Notes under the pieces: generated by a model | What the model was told of the DNA's origin: nothing | Databases searched by the model: none | Seen by the model: the letters and a program-made list of their open reading frames with translations, nothing else | NCBI GenBank assembly: GCA_913020705.1 | Contig: CAJWBY010000118.1 | Coordinates: 1-15,459 of the forward strand | Source: an uncultured Colwellia sp. | GTDB taxonomy: Bacteria; Pseudomonadota; Gammaproteobacteria; Enterobacterales; Alteromonadaceae | Direction of reading: 5' to 3' | DNA: 15,459 nt | In this document: one piece after another, positions 7,241 to 15,198 of the stretch | Layout of the letters: every line of letters starts with the position of its first letter | Numbering within the stretch: the stretch's first letter is position 1 | Translations under genes and position numbers: made by a program

Positions 7241-7729
7241 ATGCTCGATCTTCTTCCAGATTTATATGACATTTACCCTAAGGCATTAACACTGGCTCAG
7301 CCTTTATTCTCTGATTTTGGCCAAAAGAAAATCTTTTACGGAGAAATTGTCACTGTTGCTTGTTTCAATGACAATTCAAAAGTCAAAGCCTTAATTGATA
7401 CGGATGGCACAGGTAAAGTCATGGTAGTAGACGGTAAAGCCAGTATTACACATGCGCTTTTAGGTGATATGCTTGCTGAGAAAGCCGTTAAAAATGGCTG
7501 GCAAGGTATTGTTATAAATGGCTGTATTCGTGATGCAGGTACTATTGCTACACTCGACTTAGGCGTTAAGGCTCTGGGATGTTGCCCAATCAAGACAGAA
7601 AAGCTCGGTATTGGTGATGTGAATATTCCCATCACTTTTGCTGGACTTCATTTTATTCCTGGACATTATATATATGGTGACAGTAATGGCTTAGCTATCA
7701 GTGATACGCTTTTGTCACTTCCGTCTTAA
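7241..7729 (+). CDS. rraA: RraA-family protein (RNase E activity regulator / aldolase-like)
   Basis: The 162 residues match E. coli RraA (161) along the whole length: IYPKALTLAQPLFSDFG (11-27), GRG-like GTGKVMVVDG (56-65) and FAGLHFIPGHYIYGDSNG (133-150). In E. coli RraA binds RNase E and inhibits it without known catalysis. The wider family includes 4-hydroxy-4-methyl-2-oxoglutarate/oxaloacetate aldolases. Here NGCIRDAGTI (93-102) keeps the Arg-Asp pair (R97, D98) that aldolase members use, whereas E. coli RraA, as I remember its sequence, has replaced it. So both roles are possible. The start is supported by AAGGA at a good distance. The gene is followed 60 bp downstream by the siroheme synthase-like gene on the same strand. 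Confidence 0.85.
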   Translation: MLDLLPDLYDIYPKALTLAQPLFSDFGQKKIFYGEIVTVACFNDNSKVKALIDTDGTGKVMVVDGKASITHALLGDMLAEKAVKNGWQGIVINGCIRDAGTIATLDLGVKALGCCPIKTEKLGIGDVNIPITFAGLHFIPGHYIYGDSNGLAISDTLLSLPS

Positions 7730-7789
7730 CGGTTTATTTGTACTTAAAGGCAAATATCAGAAACAATGAAAATAATAAAGGCTATTTAA

Positions 7790-8755
7790 ATGAAATATTT
7801 CCCGATTTTTCTTGATGCTAACCACATCTCTGCAATGATCATTGGTGGCGGTGATGTCGCAGCACGTAAAATTGAATTGTTACTAAAAAGTACAACGAAC
7901 ATAACGGTTATGGCTGAAAGTGTATCGCCGAGTGTTCAGCGTTTGGTTGAAGCGCATGATCTGAAATGGTTAGAGCATAATTATCAAGCTGGGCACTTAA
8001 GTGGTATTAATTTAGTGATTGCGGCAACCGACGATAGCAAAGTGAATAAAGCCGCTGCATCAGAATCTCAGCCGCTTAACATTTTGACCAATGTAGTCGA
8101 CCAACCAGAACTTTGTACTTATATCACGCCAGCGATAATAGATCGTACTCCCATGATTATTGCCATGTCAAGCTCTGGTAGTGCACCTATACTACTAAGG
8201 ATGCTGAGAGAACAAATTGAAAAAACGCTGCCCAATGGTTATGGAAAGCTAGCAGATTTTTGCTTTAAGTTTCGAGACCATGTAAAAGCAAGAGTTAAAG
8301 GGCTTCGTAATAGACGCACTTTTTGGGAAAGTATATTAAGAGGTCCTATTGGTGAAAATATCTTACAAGGCAATGTACAAGATGCTGAGCAACAGCTTAT
8401 CGCCAGCATTAAGCAAGAGATAACGCCGCCCGTAGGAGAAATCGTTTTTGTGCACACCCTCGACGGCAACCCGGATAAGTTAACGCTACAAACCCATCGA
8501 GAAATGCAATTTGCTGATGCGGTATTTTATGATGATGACGTTAATATTGACCTTATTGAATATATTCGCCGTGATGCTGAGAAGTACCCACAAAGTATTA
8601 CCTCATCGATCTTAATCAACTTTCAACATGCGCTTGAACTTGCTGAAAACGGTCAGAAGGTTATTTACTTATTAGCAGGACATACCGCGCTACCCGAGAA
8701 CTTTGCATTATCATCGAGTAGCATCATTAAAAAACAATTAATTAGTGGTGTTTAA
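7790..8755 (+). CDS. Precorrin-2 dehydrogenase/ferrochelatase with a degenerate uroporphyrinogen methyltransferase domain
   Basis: The first ~150 residues match the CysG N-terminal module that oxidises precorrin-2 and inserts iron to make siroheme. Visible are GGGDVAARKIELLL (19-32, NAD site), NVVD (101-104, with the key Asp104), SSSGSAP (127-133, including the serine position of CysG) and LLRMLREQIE (135-144). Residues 150-212 match the linker helices. From 215 the chain follows the CysG methyltransferase start (GEIVFV, LTLQ, ADAVFYDDDV, RRDAEK, ALELAENGQKVIYL). However, the SAM loop GAGPGD has become HTLDGN, the KGGDPFIFGRG motif is LAGHTALPENF, and the chain ends at 321 instead of about 460. 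No continuation is seen in other frames downstream. It probably needs a separate SUMT (CobA) elsewhere. RBS AAAGG precedes the ATG. Confidence 0.85.
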   Translation: MKYFPIFLDANHISAMIIGGGDVAARKIELLLKSTTNITVMAESVSPSVQRLVEAHDLKWLEHNYQAGHLSGINLVIAATDDSKVNKAAASESQPLNILTNVVDQPELCTYITPAIIDRTPMIIAMSSSGSAPILLRMLREQIEKTLPNGYGKLADFCFKFRDHVKARVKGLRNRRTFWESILRGPIGENILQGNVQDAEQQLIASIKQEITPPVGEIVFVHTLDGNPDKLTLQTHREMQFADAVFYDDDVNIDLIEYIRRDAEKYPQSITSSILINFQHALELAENGQKVIYLLAGHTALPENFALSSSSIIKKQLISGV

Positions 8756-8827
8756 TACAACCTAAGCCAACATTTCAAGTTAACGTTCATTATTTTTAAA
8801 TCACATAAACAAATAGCAACGATACAA

Positions 8828-8849
8828 GAGAGAGTTTTGCCACTCTCTC
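8828..8849 (+). other. Hairpin after the siroheme synthase-like gene
   Basis: GAGAGAGT (8828-8835) pairs perfectly with ACTCTCTC (8842-8849) around a 6-nt loop, about 70 bases after the stop. No T run follows on the plus strand, so termination would have to be weak or factor-dependent. Confidence 0.35.
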
Positions 8850-8879
8850 AAATTCATGTATTCATAACATACCGGACAT

Positions 8880-8912
8880 AAAAAAGGCGTTAAAGAAACT
8901 CTTTAACGCCTT
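8880..8912 (-). terminator. Rho-independent terminator of the imelysin-DUF1111 operon
   Basis: A 12-bp perfect stem (8884-8895 with 8901-8912, AAGGCGTTAAAG and its complement) has a 5-nt loop and is followed on the minus strand by six T (complement of 8880-8885). It lies about 95 bases past the stop of the di-heme gene. Between the two lies a second perfect palindrome, GCTTTGCGCAAAGC (8924-8937). Confidence 0.85.
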
Positions 8913-9007
8913 GAAAAAGCGGTGCTTTGCGCAAAGCCCACTTCATCTGGAGAAGTTATAATTTTTCAATTCCACTTTGACTCTTGTAAATATATTATAA
9001 ATAATAC

Positions 9008-10540
9008 TCAGAGATCATTTAAAAAAGCCAACAACGCTTCACGCTCTTCTTGATTAAATGCTAATACCTTGTTCCTAGCATTTTCAGCTTCACCGCCATG
9101 CCATAAAACGGCTTCCATTATAGTGTTTGCTCTACCGTCATGTAGGAATGTTGCTTGTGGATCAATAGTTTTAGTTAAACCTAATCCCCACAATGGTGGC
9201 GTTCGCCATTCTGTCGCTGTAGCTAAAAATTCATATAACATATCAGCCGAAGCTGGCTCATTATCAGGGGTAAAATCGGCTAGGCTTTCTCCCATATCAT
9301 GCAGTAACATATCGGTATAAGGAAAAATAGTTTGCTCTGAAAGCTCAGGCTGATCTTGATCGATAATCGTCGTATAGCTTTCGGTATGACAACCTTGACA
9401 GCCCGCTTGCATGAACAATGCTTTGCCGATAAGTACTTGTTCGGAATAAGCGTCACGACGTTCGGGTACGGCTAGATGCGAACTATAAAAGGCAATGGCA
9501 TCTAGAATGGGGTCTGATACTTCAAAATCATAATCATTCACACTGTCACCGTTGCCGTTAGGAGCACTTAAACATTCAGTTTGCTGTTCTGTACACGTTT
9601 CCATCTTATGTAAACGATTAGTTAGACCCATATCATTCACAAAAGCGCCTGCACTTTGCTCTAAAATAGTCGGTTGTCCGGCTTTCCAGCCAAAGCGTCC
9701 TAATAAAACTTTTTGGCTATTTACGCTCCACACGTAATTTGCTTTACCAGAAATTCCATCAGCATCGTTGTCATTTATATCTTCTTTTTTAATGATATCG
9801 GTTTCTGAAATTAAGGCTAATAAACCTAGACCTATCATTGGAGGTGCCACTCGGGCCGAAAATACGGTATCTGCTTCAAAAACCATCTCTGGGTTATAAC
9901 TGGTAATTGTCCAATTTGGTTCACGTAAAGTTACAGTGGTATTATCGGTAAAAGAGATCAATTTATCTTGATAATTTACCTGTAAACTAACTTCAGGCGA
10001 TACACCTGATACTCCGTGCTGTTGTAATTGACCACCAAAGTAACGATCTGGAACGTTAGCTTTAAGCGATTGTAAAATTTGGTCTTTATCTTCGAAGCCA
10101 ATATTAGCAGTAGCCGTTCGAAATAAAATACTATCAAAGTCAGTGTCGATTTCATCAACAGGCGCATGACCACGCCCGTCACGAATATGACAATCTTGAC
10201 AAGCGTTATTATTAAATAGTCCACCTAAACCATCACGGGACGATGTGCTAGCACTACCTTCAACCCAAGGATTATTAAAAAAATCATCTCCTAAGTTAAA
10301 TATTTTTTTTCTTTCAACCGATACCATATTATTAGAATTTTCTGAAAAGGCATCTGATTGCACTTTTTTAATGCTCGCCTCTCCTCCTGATAAATGTTCA
10401 TTTTCGACGGGAACAGCCGGTGCAATAAGCGTGTTTTCGTCAACAGGTACTGGCGTTGTATTATCTTCTCCACCACCACCGCAAGAACTAAGTAAACATA
10501 TAGCGATAAGTGAAATAGTTTTATTTACTGTGTTATTCAT
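9008..10540 (-). CDS. Di-heme DUF1111-family c-type cytochrome lipoprotein
   Basis: A 510-residue exported lipoprotein: a short signal peptide ending in LLSSC with the lipid-accepting Cys20, then a Gly-rich and Pro-rich tether (21-50). Two heme c motifs are present, CQDCH (114-118, in NNNACQDCHIRDGRG) and CQGCH (381-385, in GKALFMQAGCQGCH). Other family segments are DNDADGISG (257-265), LGRFGWKAGQP (280-290) and FLHDGRA near the C-terminus. It resembles the DUF1111 'thiol oxidoreductase' family, distantly related to MauG and di-heme peroxidases. The true substrate is unknown. It is the second gene of a Fur-type operon behind imelysin, a pairing known from Pseudomonas and Vibrio, which suggests a role in periplasmic iron handling or oxidation. 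RBS AGGA lies before the ATG. An attenuator-like hairpin precedes it. Confidence 0.88.
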   Translation of the reverse strand: MNNTVNKTISLIAICLLSSCGGGGEDNTTPVPVDENTLIAPAVPVENEHLSGGEASIKKVQSDAFSENSNNMVSVERKKIFNLGDDFFNNPWVEGSASTSSRDGLGGLFNNNACQDCHIRDGRGHAPVDEIDTDFDSILFRTATANIGFEDKDQILQSLKANVPDRYFGGQLQQHGVSGVSPEVSLQVNYQDKLISFTDNTTVTLREPNWTITSYNPEMVFEADTVFSARVAPPMIGLGLLALISETDIIKKEDINDNDADGISGKANYVWSVNSQKVLLGRFGWKAGQPTILEQSAGAFVNDMGLTNRLHKMETCTEQQTECLSAPNGNGDSVNDYDFEVSDPILDAIAFYSSHLAVPERRDAYSEQVLIGKALFMQAGCQGCHTESYTTIIDQDQPELSEQTIFPYTDMLLHDMGESLADFTPDNEPASADMLYEFLATATEWRTPPLWGLGLTKTIDPQATFLHDGRANTIMEAVLWHGGEAENARNKVLAFNQEEREALLAFLNDL

Positions 10541-10568
10541 TATAATTCCTGAACATTAATATCGATCG

Positions 10569-10592
10569 AAAAGACCTGCACAAGCAGGCCTT
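10569..10592 (-). terminator. Attenuator-like hairpin between the imelysin and di-heme genes
   Basis: In the minus-strand transcript AAGGCCTGC (10592-10584) pairs with GCAGGTCTT (10579-10571) around a TTGT loop, with one G-U pair. It is followed by a short T run (TTTT including the stem end, then CG). The U tract is short, so partial termination that lowers DUF1111 expression relative to imelysin is more likely than a full stop. Confidence 0.55.
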
Positions 10593-10618
10593 AATTTTAA
10601 TGGGATAAACCGTAACGT

Positions 10619-11845
10619 TTAATCTCCGTCAAATTCTGTATCTATATTTTTTAATGCTAACACTTCGGCCATTAACTCTAATTCGGTATCTAAAGCTACT
10701 AACTCTGTTACTGCATTTTCAGCAATTAATCGCTCAACACCATTACTTGATTGGCCAATGATTTGGTCAAATTTAATAGGATTTTCCGTACGCTCACCTG
10801 CGGCTAAAATTTGAGCCATTTTACCTTCAATACTTATTAATGCAGTGTCAACCGCTTCATAGGTCGCCACATTTTTACTATTTACTAATACAGCTAAGCT
10901 CGCACCAGAGATACTATAGGTTGCAGATTCATAAGTACCATAAAAGGCATTCTTAACACCTTGAAAGTTATGATAAATAGCAATATGACTTAAATCACTA
11001 AAGCAATCATGTTCTTCTTCAGGGTCACCTAAACTTAGACCTGAACCCATACGAGCAGAAGCAAGCTCATCGGTAGCCATTGTGATCATAGAGCCCACCA
11101 TGTAATCAATGGCAAACTCGCTATTAACAAAGTTATGAGCTAACGTACCACTGGTTGTTTTTGCTGCTGGGCTCCACTCATCAGCCATTATCGTTAAATC
11201 ATCAACTAATAAATCGGTTGCAGCCTTTAAGTATTGTCCCCTTCGTTCACACTCTGAATCTACACATGTACCATCGATAGTAAAATCAGTTGCTGGCCGT
11301 TCACCTGAACCTGCTTCCGTGCCATGTAAATCGCTGCCCCACAACATAAATTCAACGGCATGAATTCCCGTTGTTACGTTAGCATCATTGTCGTCAGCAC
11401 CATTTTGATTCAATAATAATTCAACATTAATCTCTTCACTGCCAGCAATAATGGTGATGATATGGTTTTCGTCTAATGGCCACGCATTAACTTGCCCTTC
11501 CCACTCATCAACACTCGCAGGTCCACCATCAGCATCAAGGTTTGCACCTACGGTAATTATACTGTCAAATCGCATGATTTCGGATTGTTGATAAGGAGCA
11601 CGAATTGCTTTATAAGCTGATTTTGCTGCTAGCAAGTTATCTTCAGTTGGCTCAGCAATGAAACTATTTACAGTTTCTTGCAATATCAAGGCAGCAGTTT
11701 TTGAATCGCTATAAGCGGCATAAGCAATATCAGCATGGTTATCTGCAATATGAGTAACGGTATTTAAATCTTCAGAATCATTTTGGCAAGCAGCAAGTAC
11801 CGCTATCGTTGATAATAGGAGGCTGTTTAATAGTACTTTGTTCAT
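10619..11845 (-). CDS. Imelysin-family lipoprotein (peptidase M75-like, iron-regulated)
   Basis: A 408-residue periplasm-facing lipoprotein with a signal peptide ending LAAC (lipid Cys20). The family mark GxHxxE is present as GIHAVE (160-165), followed by FMLWGSDLHG (166-175) and ERPATDF. The C-terminal repeat half (about 250-400, helical) is also recognisable, with LSHIAIYHNFQGVKNAFYGTY. Imelysin proteins (IcmP, IrpA, EfeO-like) are induced by iron limitation. Binding of iron through the GxHxxE motif is proposed, while protease activity is doubtful for most members. The gene lies directly behind a near-consensus Fur box and heads an operon with the di-heme DUF1111 protein. The start ATG fits the signal peptide; AGAAGAGA upstream serves as RBS. 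Confidence 0.9.
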   Translation of the reverse strand: MNKVLLNSLLLSTIAVLAACQNDSEDLNTVTHIADNHADIAYAAYSDSKTAALILQETVNSFIAEPTEDNLLAAKSAYKAIRAPYQQSEIMRFDSIITVGANLDADGGPASVDEWEGQVNAWPLDENHIITIIAGSEEINVELLLNQNGADDNDANVTTGIHAVEFMLWGSDLHGTEAGSGERPATDFTIDGTCVDSECERRGQYLKAATDLLVDDLTIMADEWSPAAKTTSGTLAHNFVNSEFAIDYMVGSMITMATDELASARMGSGLSLGDPEEEHDCFSDLSHIAIYHNFQGVKNAFYGTYESATYSISGASLAVLVNSKNVATYEAVDTALISIEGKMAQILAAGERTENPIKFDQIIGQSSNGVERLIAENAVTELVALDTELELMAEVLALKNIDTEFDGD

Positions 11846-11880
11846 AATTTCTCTTCTAAATGTTATTTCTCAATTTTATT

Positions 11881-11909
11881 ATGCAAATGATAATCACTAT
11901 CATTTGCAT
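11881..11909. promoter_or_regulatory. Fur box (29-bp perfect-arm palindrome)
   Basis: Positions 11883-11901 match the 19-bp Fur consensus GATAATGATAATCATTATC at 16 of 19 bases. The site is embedded in a larger palindrome with perfect 12-bp arms (11881-11892 and 11898-11909) and a 5-bp centre. It lies between the divergent imelysin and sterol desaturase genes. It covers the -10 and spacer of the predicted imelysin promoter, so iron-loaded Fur should block imelysin transcription. Control of the rightward gene is possible but less direct. Confidence 0.88.
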
Positions 11910-11915
11910 TAGCAA
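11887..11915 (-). promoter_or_regulatory. Predicted imelysin operon promoter
   Basis: On the minus strand there is TTGCTA (11915-11910), a 17-bp spacer and TATCAT (11892-11887). Both elements and the spacer overlap the Fur palindrome, an arrangement seen at Fur-repressed promoters. The resulting leader would be about 35 bases. Confidence 0.6.
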
Positions 11916-11944
11916 TTGATTTTTTATTTTATTGAAGATAAAAT
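11916..11944 (+). promoter_or_regulatory. Predicted promoter of the sterol desaturase-family gene
   Basis: TTGATT (11916-11921), a 17-bp spacer and TAAAAT (11939-11944) give a start point about 20 bases before the ATG at 11971. The Fur box ends 14 bases before this -35, so Fur would bind just upstream rather than on the core promoter. Confidence 0.5.
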
Positions 11945-11970
11945 TAATTTTTACGCTAATTCAGTGAAAT

Positions 11971-12834
11971 ATGACTTTTTCATTTATCGAACAATTCCAT
12001 GAATTTATACTTTCCTTATTCTTTTTTATCGATATGGATCGCCGCACCCATTGGCTTTATTTAATCTCTGGTTTTGTTATTGGAATTATTGTTACGTGGA
12101 AAAATAAGAAAAAACTACGTGTCTTTATCAAAAACACCTTCTCTATAAAATATTGGTTTAATCGCTCTTGTTACAAAGATTATCAGTGGATATTGATTAA
12201 TCAGGTGTTAAAAGCACTACTCATAGTGCCATTGCTGGCATCAAGTCTAACGGTTGCTCTTTACGTAAATAGAAGTTTTATGGGGAATTTTGGTTCAGGC
12301 GATTTTTTGCAATGGCCTTATCAAAATGTAGTGATAACGTTCAGTATCGCACTTTTTATAATTGAAGACTTTTCACGATTTTTTATACATTGGTTATATC
12401 ATCGAATTCCTCTTTTATGGAAATATCATTCAGTTCATCACAGCGCTACGGTATTAACCCCGTTAACACTCTATAGAGTTCATAGCATTGAGTATATTTT
12501 GAATAACATCCGAGGGGTTTTTGTCGTAGGCGTAGTCAGTGGAATATTTATGTATTCTTTTGATGGGGCCATTGGCTTTGCCGAAATATTAGGCGTAAAT
12601 TTATTCAATTTCGTTTTCAATTTAGCCGCAGCTAATTTACGCCACAGCCATGTGTGGATTAGTTTTGGTTATTTAGAGCATATATTTATTAGCCCTGCTC
12701 AGCATCAAATTCACCATAGCCGGGAAAAAATTCACTTTGATAAGAATTTTGGCTCTTGCTTAGCCATATGGGATAAAGCCTTTTATTCATGGCAAACCAG
12801 CATGAATAATAAAGTAAGAAAGTTTGGTTTATAG
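11971..12834 (+). CDS. Fatty acid hydroxylase / sterol desaturase-family membrane protein
   Basis: A 287-residue integral membrane protein with hydrophobic segments at about 29-43, 80-98, 118-133, 183-197 and 202-220. It carries the di-iron histidine clusters of the superfamily: HWLYH (140-144), HSVHH (153-157), RVH (169-171), HSH (225-227) and HQIHH (245-249), followed by DKNFGSCLAIWDKAF (257-271). These coordinate a di-iron centre that hydroxylates or desaturates a lipid C-H bond. The exact substrate cannot be read from the sequence, and sterols are unlikely in this group. The Shine-Dalgarno is weak (AGTGA). It diverges from the Fur-regulated imelysin operon, so a link to iron is plausible, as the enzyme itself needs iron. 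Confidence 0.85.
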   Translation: MTFSFIEQFHEFILSLFFFIDMDRRTHWLYLISGFVIGIIVTWKNKKKLRVFIKNTFSIKYWFNRSCYKDYQWILINQVLKALLIVPLLASSLTVALYVNRSFMGNFGSGDFLQWPYQNVVITFSIALFIIEDFSRFFIHWLYHRIPLLWKYHSVHHSATVLTPLTLYRVHSIEYILNNIRGVFVVGVVSGIFMYSFDGAIGFAEILGVNLFNFVFNLAAANLRHSHVWISFGYLEHIFISPAQHQIHHSREKIHFDKNFGSCLAIWDKAFYSWQTSMNNKVRKFGL

Positions 12835-12918
12835 CGCTACTGTTCAATATACATTCTATAGCAATGAACATTGCCTTTAGTTTGATATTGAATTGCGCAA
12901 AATTGATAAAGAGTAATT

Positions 12919-12951
12919 ACCTTTATTACAATAAGCTCACGTAATAAAGGT
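12919..12951 (+). terminator. Hairpin after the sterol desaturase-family gene, possible terminator
   Basis: An 11-bp perfect stem (12919-12929 with 12941-12951, ACCTTTATTAC and its complement) has an 11-nt loop. It lies 85 bases past the stop and is followed by TATTC only, so the U tract is poor. In the same gap there is a smaller hairpin GCAATG-AA-CATTGC (12861-12874) enclosed by TTCAATAT/ATATTGAA (12843-12850 and 12885-12892). Confidence 0.4.
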
Positions 12952-13008
12952 TATTCAACGTTGATTGACATTTCTTCCCTCACAATAGCGATTTGTTAAC
13001 TGTCATGA

Positions 13009-13035
13009 TAAAGTTTAAAAATACAGAGACGTTAT
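13009..13035 (+). promoter_or_regulatory. Candidate sigma-28 (FliA) promoter of the chemoreceptor
   Basis: TAAAGTTT (13009-13016) is identical to the FliA -35 consensus. It is followed after exactly 11 bases by GACGTTAT (13028-13035), which matches GCCGATAA at 5 of 8 positions. It lies about 50 bases before the MCP start. Flagellar-class control is normal for chemoreceptors. The half-matching -10 keeps this a candidate. Confidence 0.5.
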
Positions 13036-13086
13036 TTAAATAGCGCTTTAATAACTAAAACAACTACTTAATCCGGATATTATTAT

Positions 13087-15090
13087 ATGATAAATTTCTT
13101 CCGCAGCTCTATTTTACGCCAATTAGTCTTTGGTATTTCAACCGCAGTAGCTTTTCTACTCATCGTAACCTCTTATTTTGTTTTATCAGATATCAGCGAG
13201 GACACACGTAAACAAGTAAATAGCTCTATTGAGAGCATTGTTAGTGAGCAAGCAGCTGAAGTACGTAATTTTTTTATTGCCAAGGGGCAACTAAATCACG
13301 CTATATTTTCTAACCCGCAAGTAGTTGACTGGTTTACGGGCTATGACCAACGATTATCAAATTTAGCTGATGATAGAAATTATAAAGATGTAATTAAATA
13401 CTTTAAATATTTTTCAGATCAAGACTCTTCAATTAAGAGTGTATTTTTTGGTAGTGAAAATACCCATGAATATTTTGATTTAAACGGTCGTTATAACGAT
13501 GCTGATTATTTTACCAATAAACGCCCTTGGTGGCAGGAAGGTATTGATAAAGGAAAAATGTACGTTACAGATCCTGCCGTTGACGCAAATGATGGTTCCA
13601 TATCAGCAACGGTAAAAGGACCATACTATTTACCCGATGGCCGATTTTTAGGTATTGGTGGCATAGATATTTTAATTACTACTATTGGTAAAGACTTATT
13701 AGCCAACATTAAATACCAAGGTGAAGGTGAAGCGTTTTTAATGACTGATAGTGGCCAGCTGGTATTTTTCCCTGGATTCAAGAAAGGGTTTGAACCCGGC
13801 TCTTTAATGTCAACTGTTGATAAAAAATTTAGCAATACTGATGGTTTTGATGCATTACAATCTAAAATTACCCGTAATAATTCAGGGTCTTCAAATGTTA
13901 CTTGGCAAGGAGAAAACTACCAAGTTGTTTTTAATGAGGTAAGTAGTGATTACCCATTAATGAGTTGGAAATTAGGGTTTTTAGTCCCTGAGCGATTAAT
14001 TTCAGAACCTGTTAAAAAAGCATTCATTTCTTCAAGTATTACCGTAGTTGTCATTATTGCATTAATTGCTTTCGTTGTTTGGTTAATGGCAATTCCACTG
14101 ATGAGACGCATACATATGTTACAAATAGCAATGAGCGATATGGCAACAGGGGAAGGTGACTTAACGAAACGAATTGAAGTATTCAAAAGTGATGAGATAG
14201 GTAACCTTGTTGAAGAGTTTAATCGCTTTGTTAGTAAGATTCAGCAGCTGGTTAAAGAGACCGTTGATATAAGCAAAGAGGTCAATCAATCGACAAAAGT
14301 AGCAGCTGACATCGGGCAAAAAGCCAATAGTATTATTGAAGGCCAAAAACAAGAAATCGATATGGTTGCAACCGCAGCTGCTGAACTTGCCCAAACGAGT
14401 ATCGATATTTCTAACAACGCAAAATTGTCCAATGGTTTAGCCAGTCAAGCAGAAGAGAAAGTATTACATGGCGTAGGTGTTGTTGAACAAGCGACCAAGG
14501 GTATCAGTGTACTTTCAGAAAATGTTATTGCAGCCTCGAATGTCGTTAACCAATTAAAGGATGGTACACAAAGTATTGGCGAAGTACTTAGCGTAATAAG
14601 AAGTATCGCAGATCAAACAAATTTATTGGCACTTAATGCTGCCATTGAAGCAGCTAGAGCAGGTGAACAAGGCCGTGGATTTGCTGTTGTTGCTGATGAA
14701 GTTCGAACTCTAGCTTCACGAACACAAGAATCTACAAGTAATATAGAATCAATCATTGATGAATTACAAAGTACTGCAACTAAAGCGGTATCAGTAATGA
14801 ACATTAGCCAAAATGAAGCACAACAAAGTGTTGAACTTGTAAAGCAAGTACATACGGTACTAAACGATATCACTACTGTTATATCTAAATTTCAACAACA
14901 AACCCATGAAATTTCTGATGCTGTTTCTCAACAAGCTTCCGTCGCAGAAGAAGTGTCACGAAATGTTGAAAATGTTCGTTTACTTACTGATGATACTGTC
15001 GAAAGCTCATCAAATATGAGCGAAAGTTTAGCCGGATTAAAAACAAATTCTGACGCATTAACGACTGTGGTTAAACAGTTTAAAGTTTAG
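13087..15090 (+). CDS. Methyl-accepting chemotaxis protein with periplasmic double-Cache sensor
   Basis: A 667-residue membrane chemoreceptor. It has TM1 at about 13-33, a periplasmic domain at about 35-305, TM2 at about 314-336, HAMP at about 337-390 ([25 protein letters not shown]) and a cytoplasmic coiled-coil signalling domain from about 400. The kinase-binding hairpin tip is clear ([20 protein letters not shown], then [20 protein letters not shown], 504-543). The sensor is dCache_1-like: [20 protein letters not shown] (144-163) and [12 protein letters not shown] (184-195) sit where ligand-contact residues of amino-acid-binding Cache domains occur. The ligand is unknown. The C-terminus lacks a CheR-tethering pentapeptide. 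It stands alone, without che genes nearby. Confidence 0.95.
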   Translation: MINFFRSSILRQLVFGISTAVAFLLIVTSYFVLSDISEDTRKQVNSSIESIVSEQAAEVRNFFIAKGQLNHAIFSNPQVVDWFTGYDQRLSNLADDRNYKDVIKYFKYFSDQDSSIKSVFFGSENTHEYFDLNGRYNDADYFTNKRPWWQEGIDKGKMYVTDPAVDANDGSISATVKGPYYLPDGRFLGIGGIDILITTIGKDLLANIKYQGEGEAFLMTDSGQLVFFPGFKKGFEPGSLMSTVDKKFSNTDGFDALQSKITRNNSGSSNVTWQGENYQVVFNEVSSDYPLMSWKLGFLVPERLISEPVKKAFISSSITVVVIIALIAFVVWLMAIPLMRRIHMLQIAMSDMATGEGDLTKRIEVFKSDEIGNLVEEFNRFVSKIQQLVKETVDISKEVNQSTKVAADIGQKANSIIEGQKQEIDMVATAAAELAQTSIDISNNAKLSNGLASQAEEKVLHGVGVVEQATKGISVLSENVIAASNVVNQLKDGTQSIGEVLSVIRSIADQTNLLALNAAIEAARAGEQGRGFAVVADEVRTLASRTQESTSNIESIIDELQSTATKAVSVMNISQNEAQQSVELVKQVHTVLNDITTVISKFQQQTHEISDAVSQQASVAEEVSRNVENVRLLTDDTVESSSNMSESLAGLKTNSDALTTVVKQFKV

Positions 15091-15113
15091 TGGCCATCAC
15101 ATGTGAATTAAAT

Positions 15114-15137
15114 AAAAGGATACTTATGCATCCTTTT
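15114..15137 (+). other. Small hairpin after the chemoreceptor gene
   Basis: AAAAGGAT (15114-15121) and ATCCTTTT (15130-15137) form an 8-bp stem with an 8-nt loop, 23 bases after the stop. The T residues are inside the stem and GG follows, so alone it is a weak terminator. The stronger one lies at 15199-15227. Confidence 0.4.
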
Positions 15138-15198
15138 GGTATGGGCAGATACAACACCAGTATCTTGCTTACATGTATATCCCTCAAATTCCAAACAT

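Noticed and set aside
8756..9007. Continuation of the siroheme synthase methyltransferase domain after a frameshift
   Set aside because: Downstream sequence holds hairpins and no SUMT motifs in any frame, so the short C-terminus looks real rather than a recent frameshift.
9008..10540. Classical di-heme cytochrome c peroxidase (MauG/CcpA type)
   Set aside because: The heme spacing (motifs at 114 and 381) and the HDGRA and DGLGGLFN segments match DUF1111 better than CcpA. A distant relation remains.
12965..12993. Sigma-70 promoter for the chemoreceptor from TTGACA (12965-12970)
   Set aside because: No acceptable -10 at 15-18 bp; the sigma-28 layout further downstream fits better.
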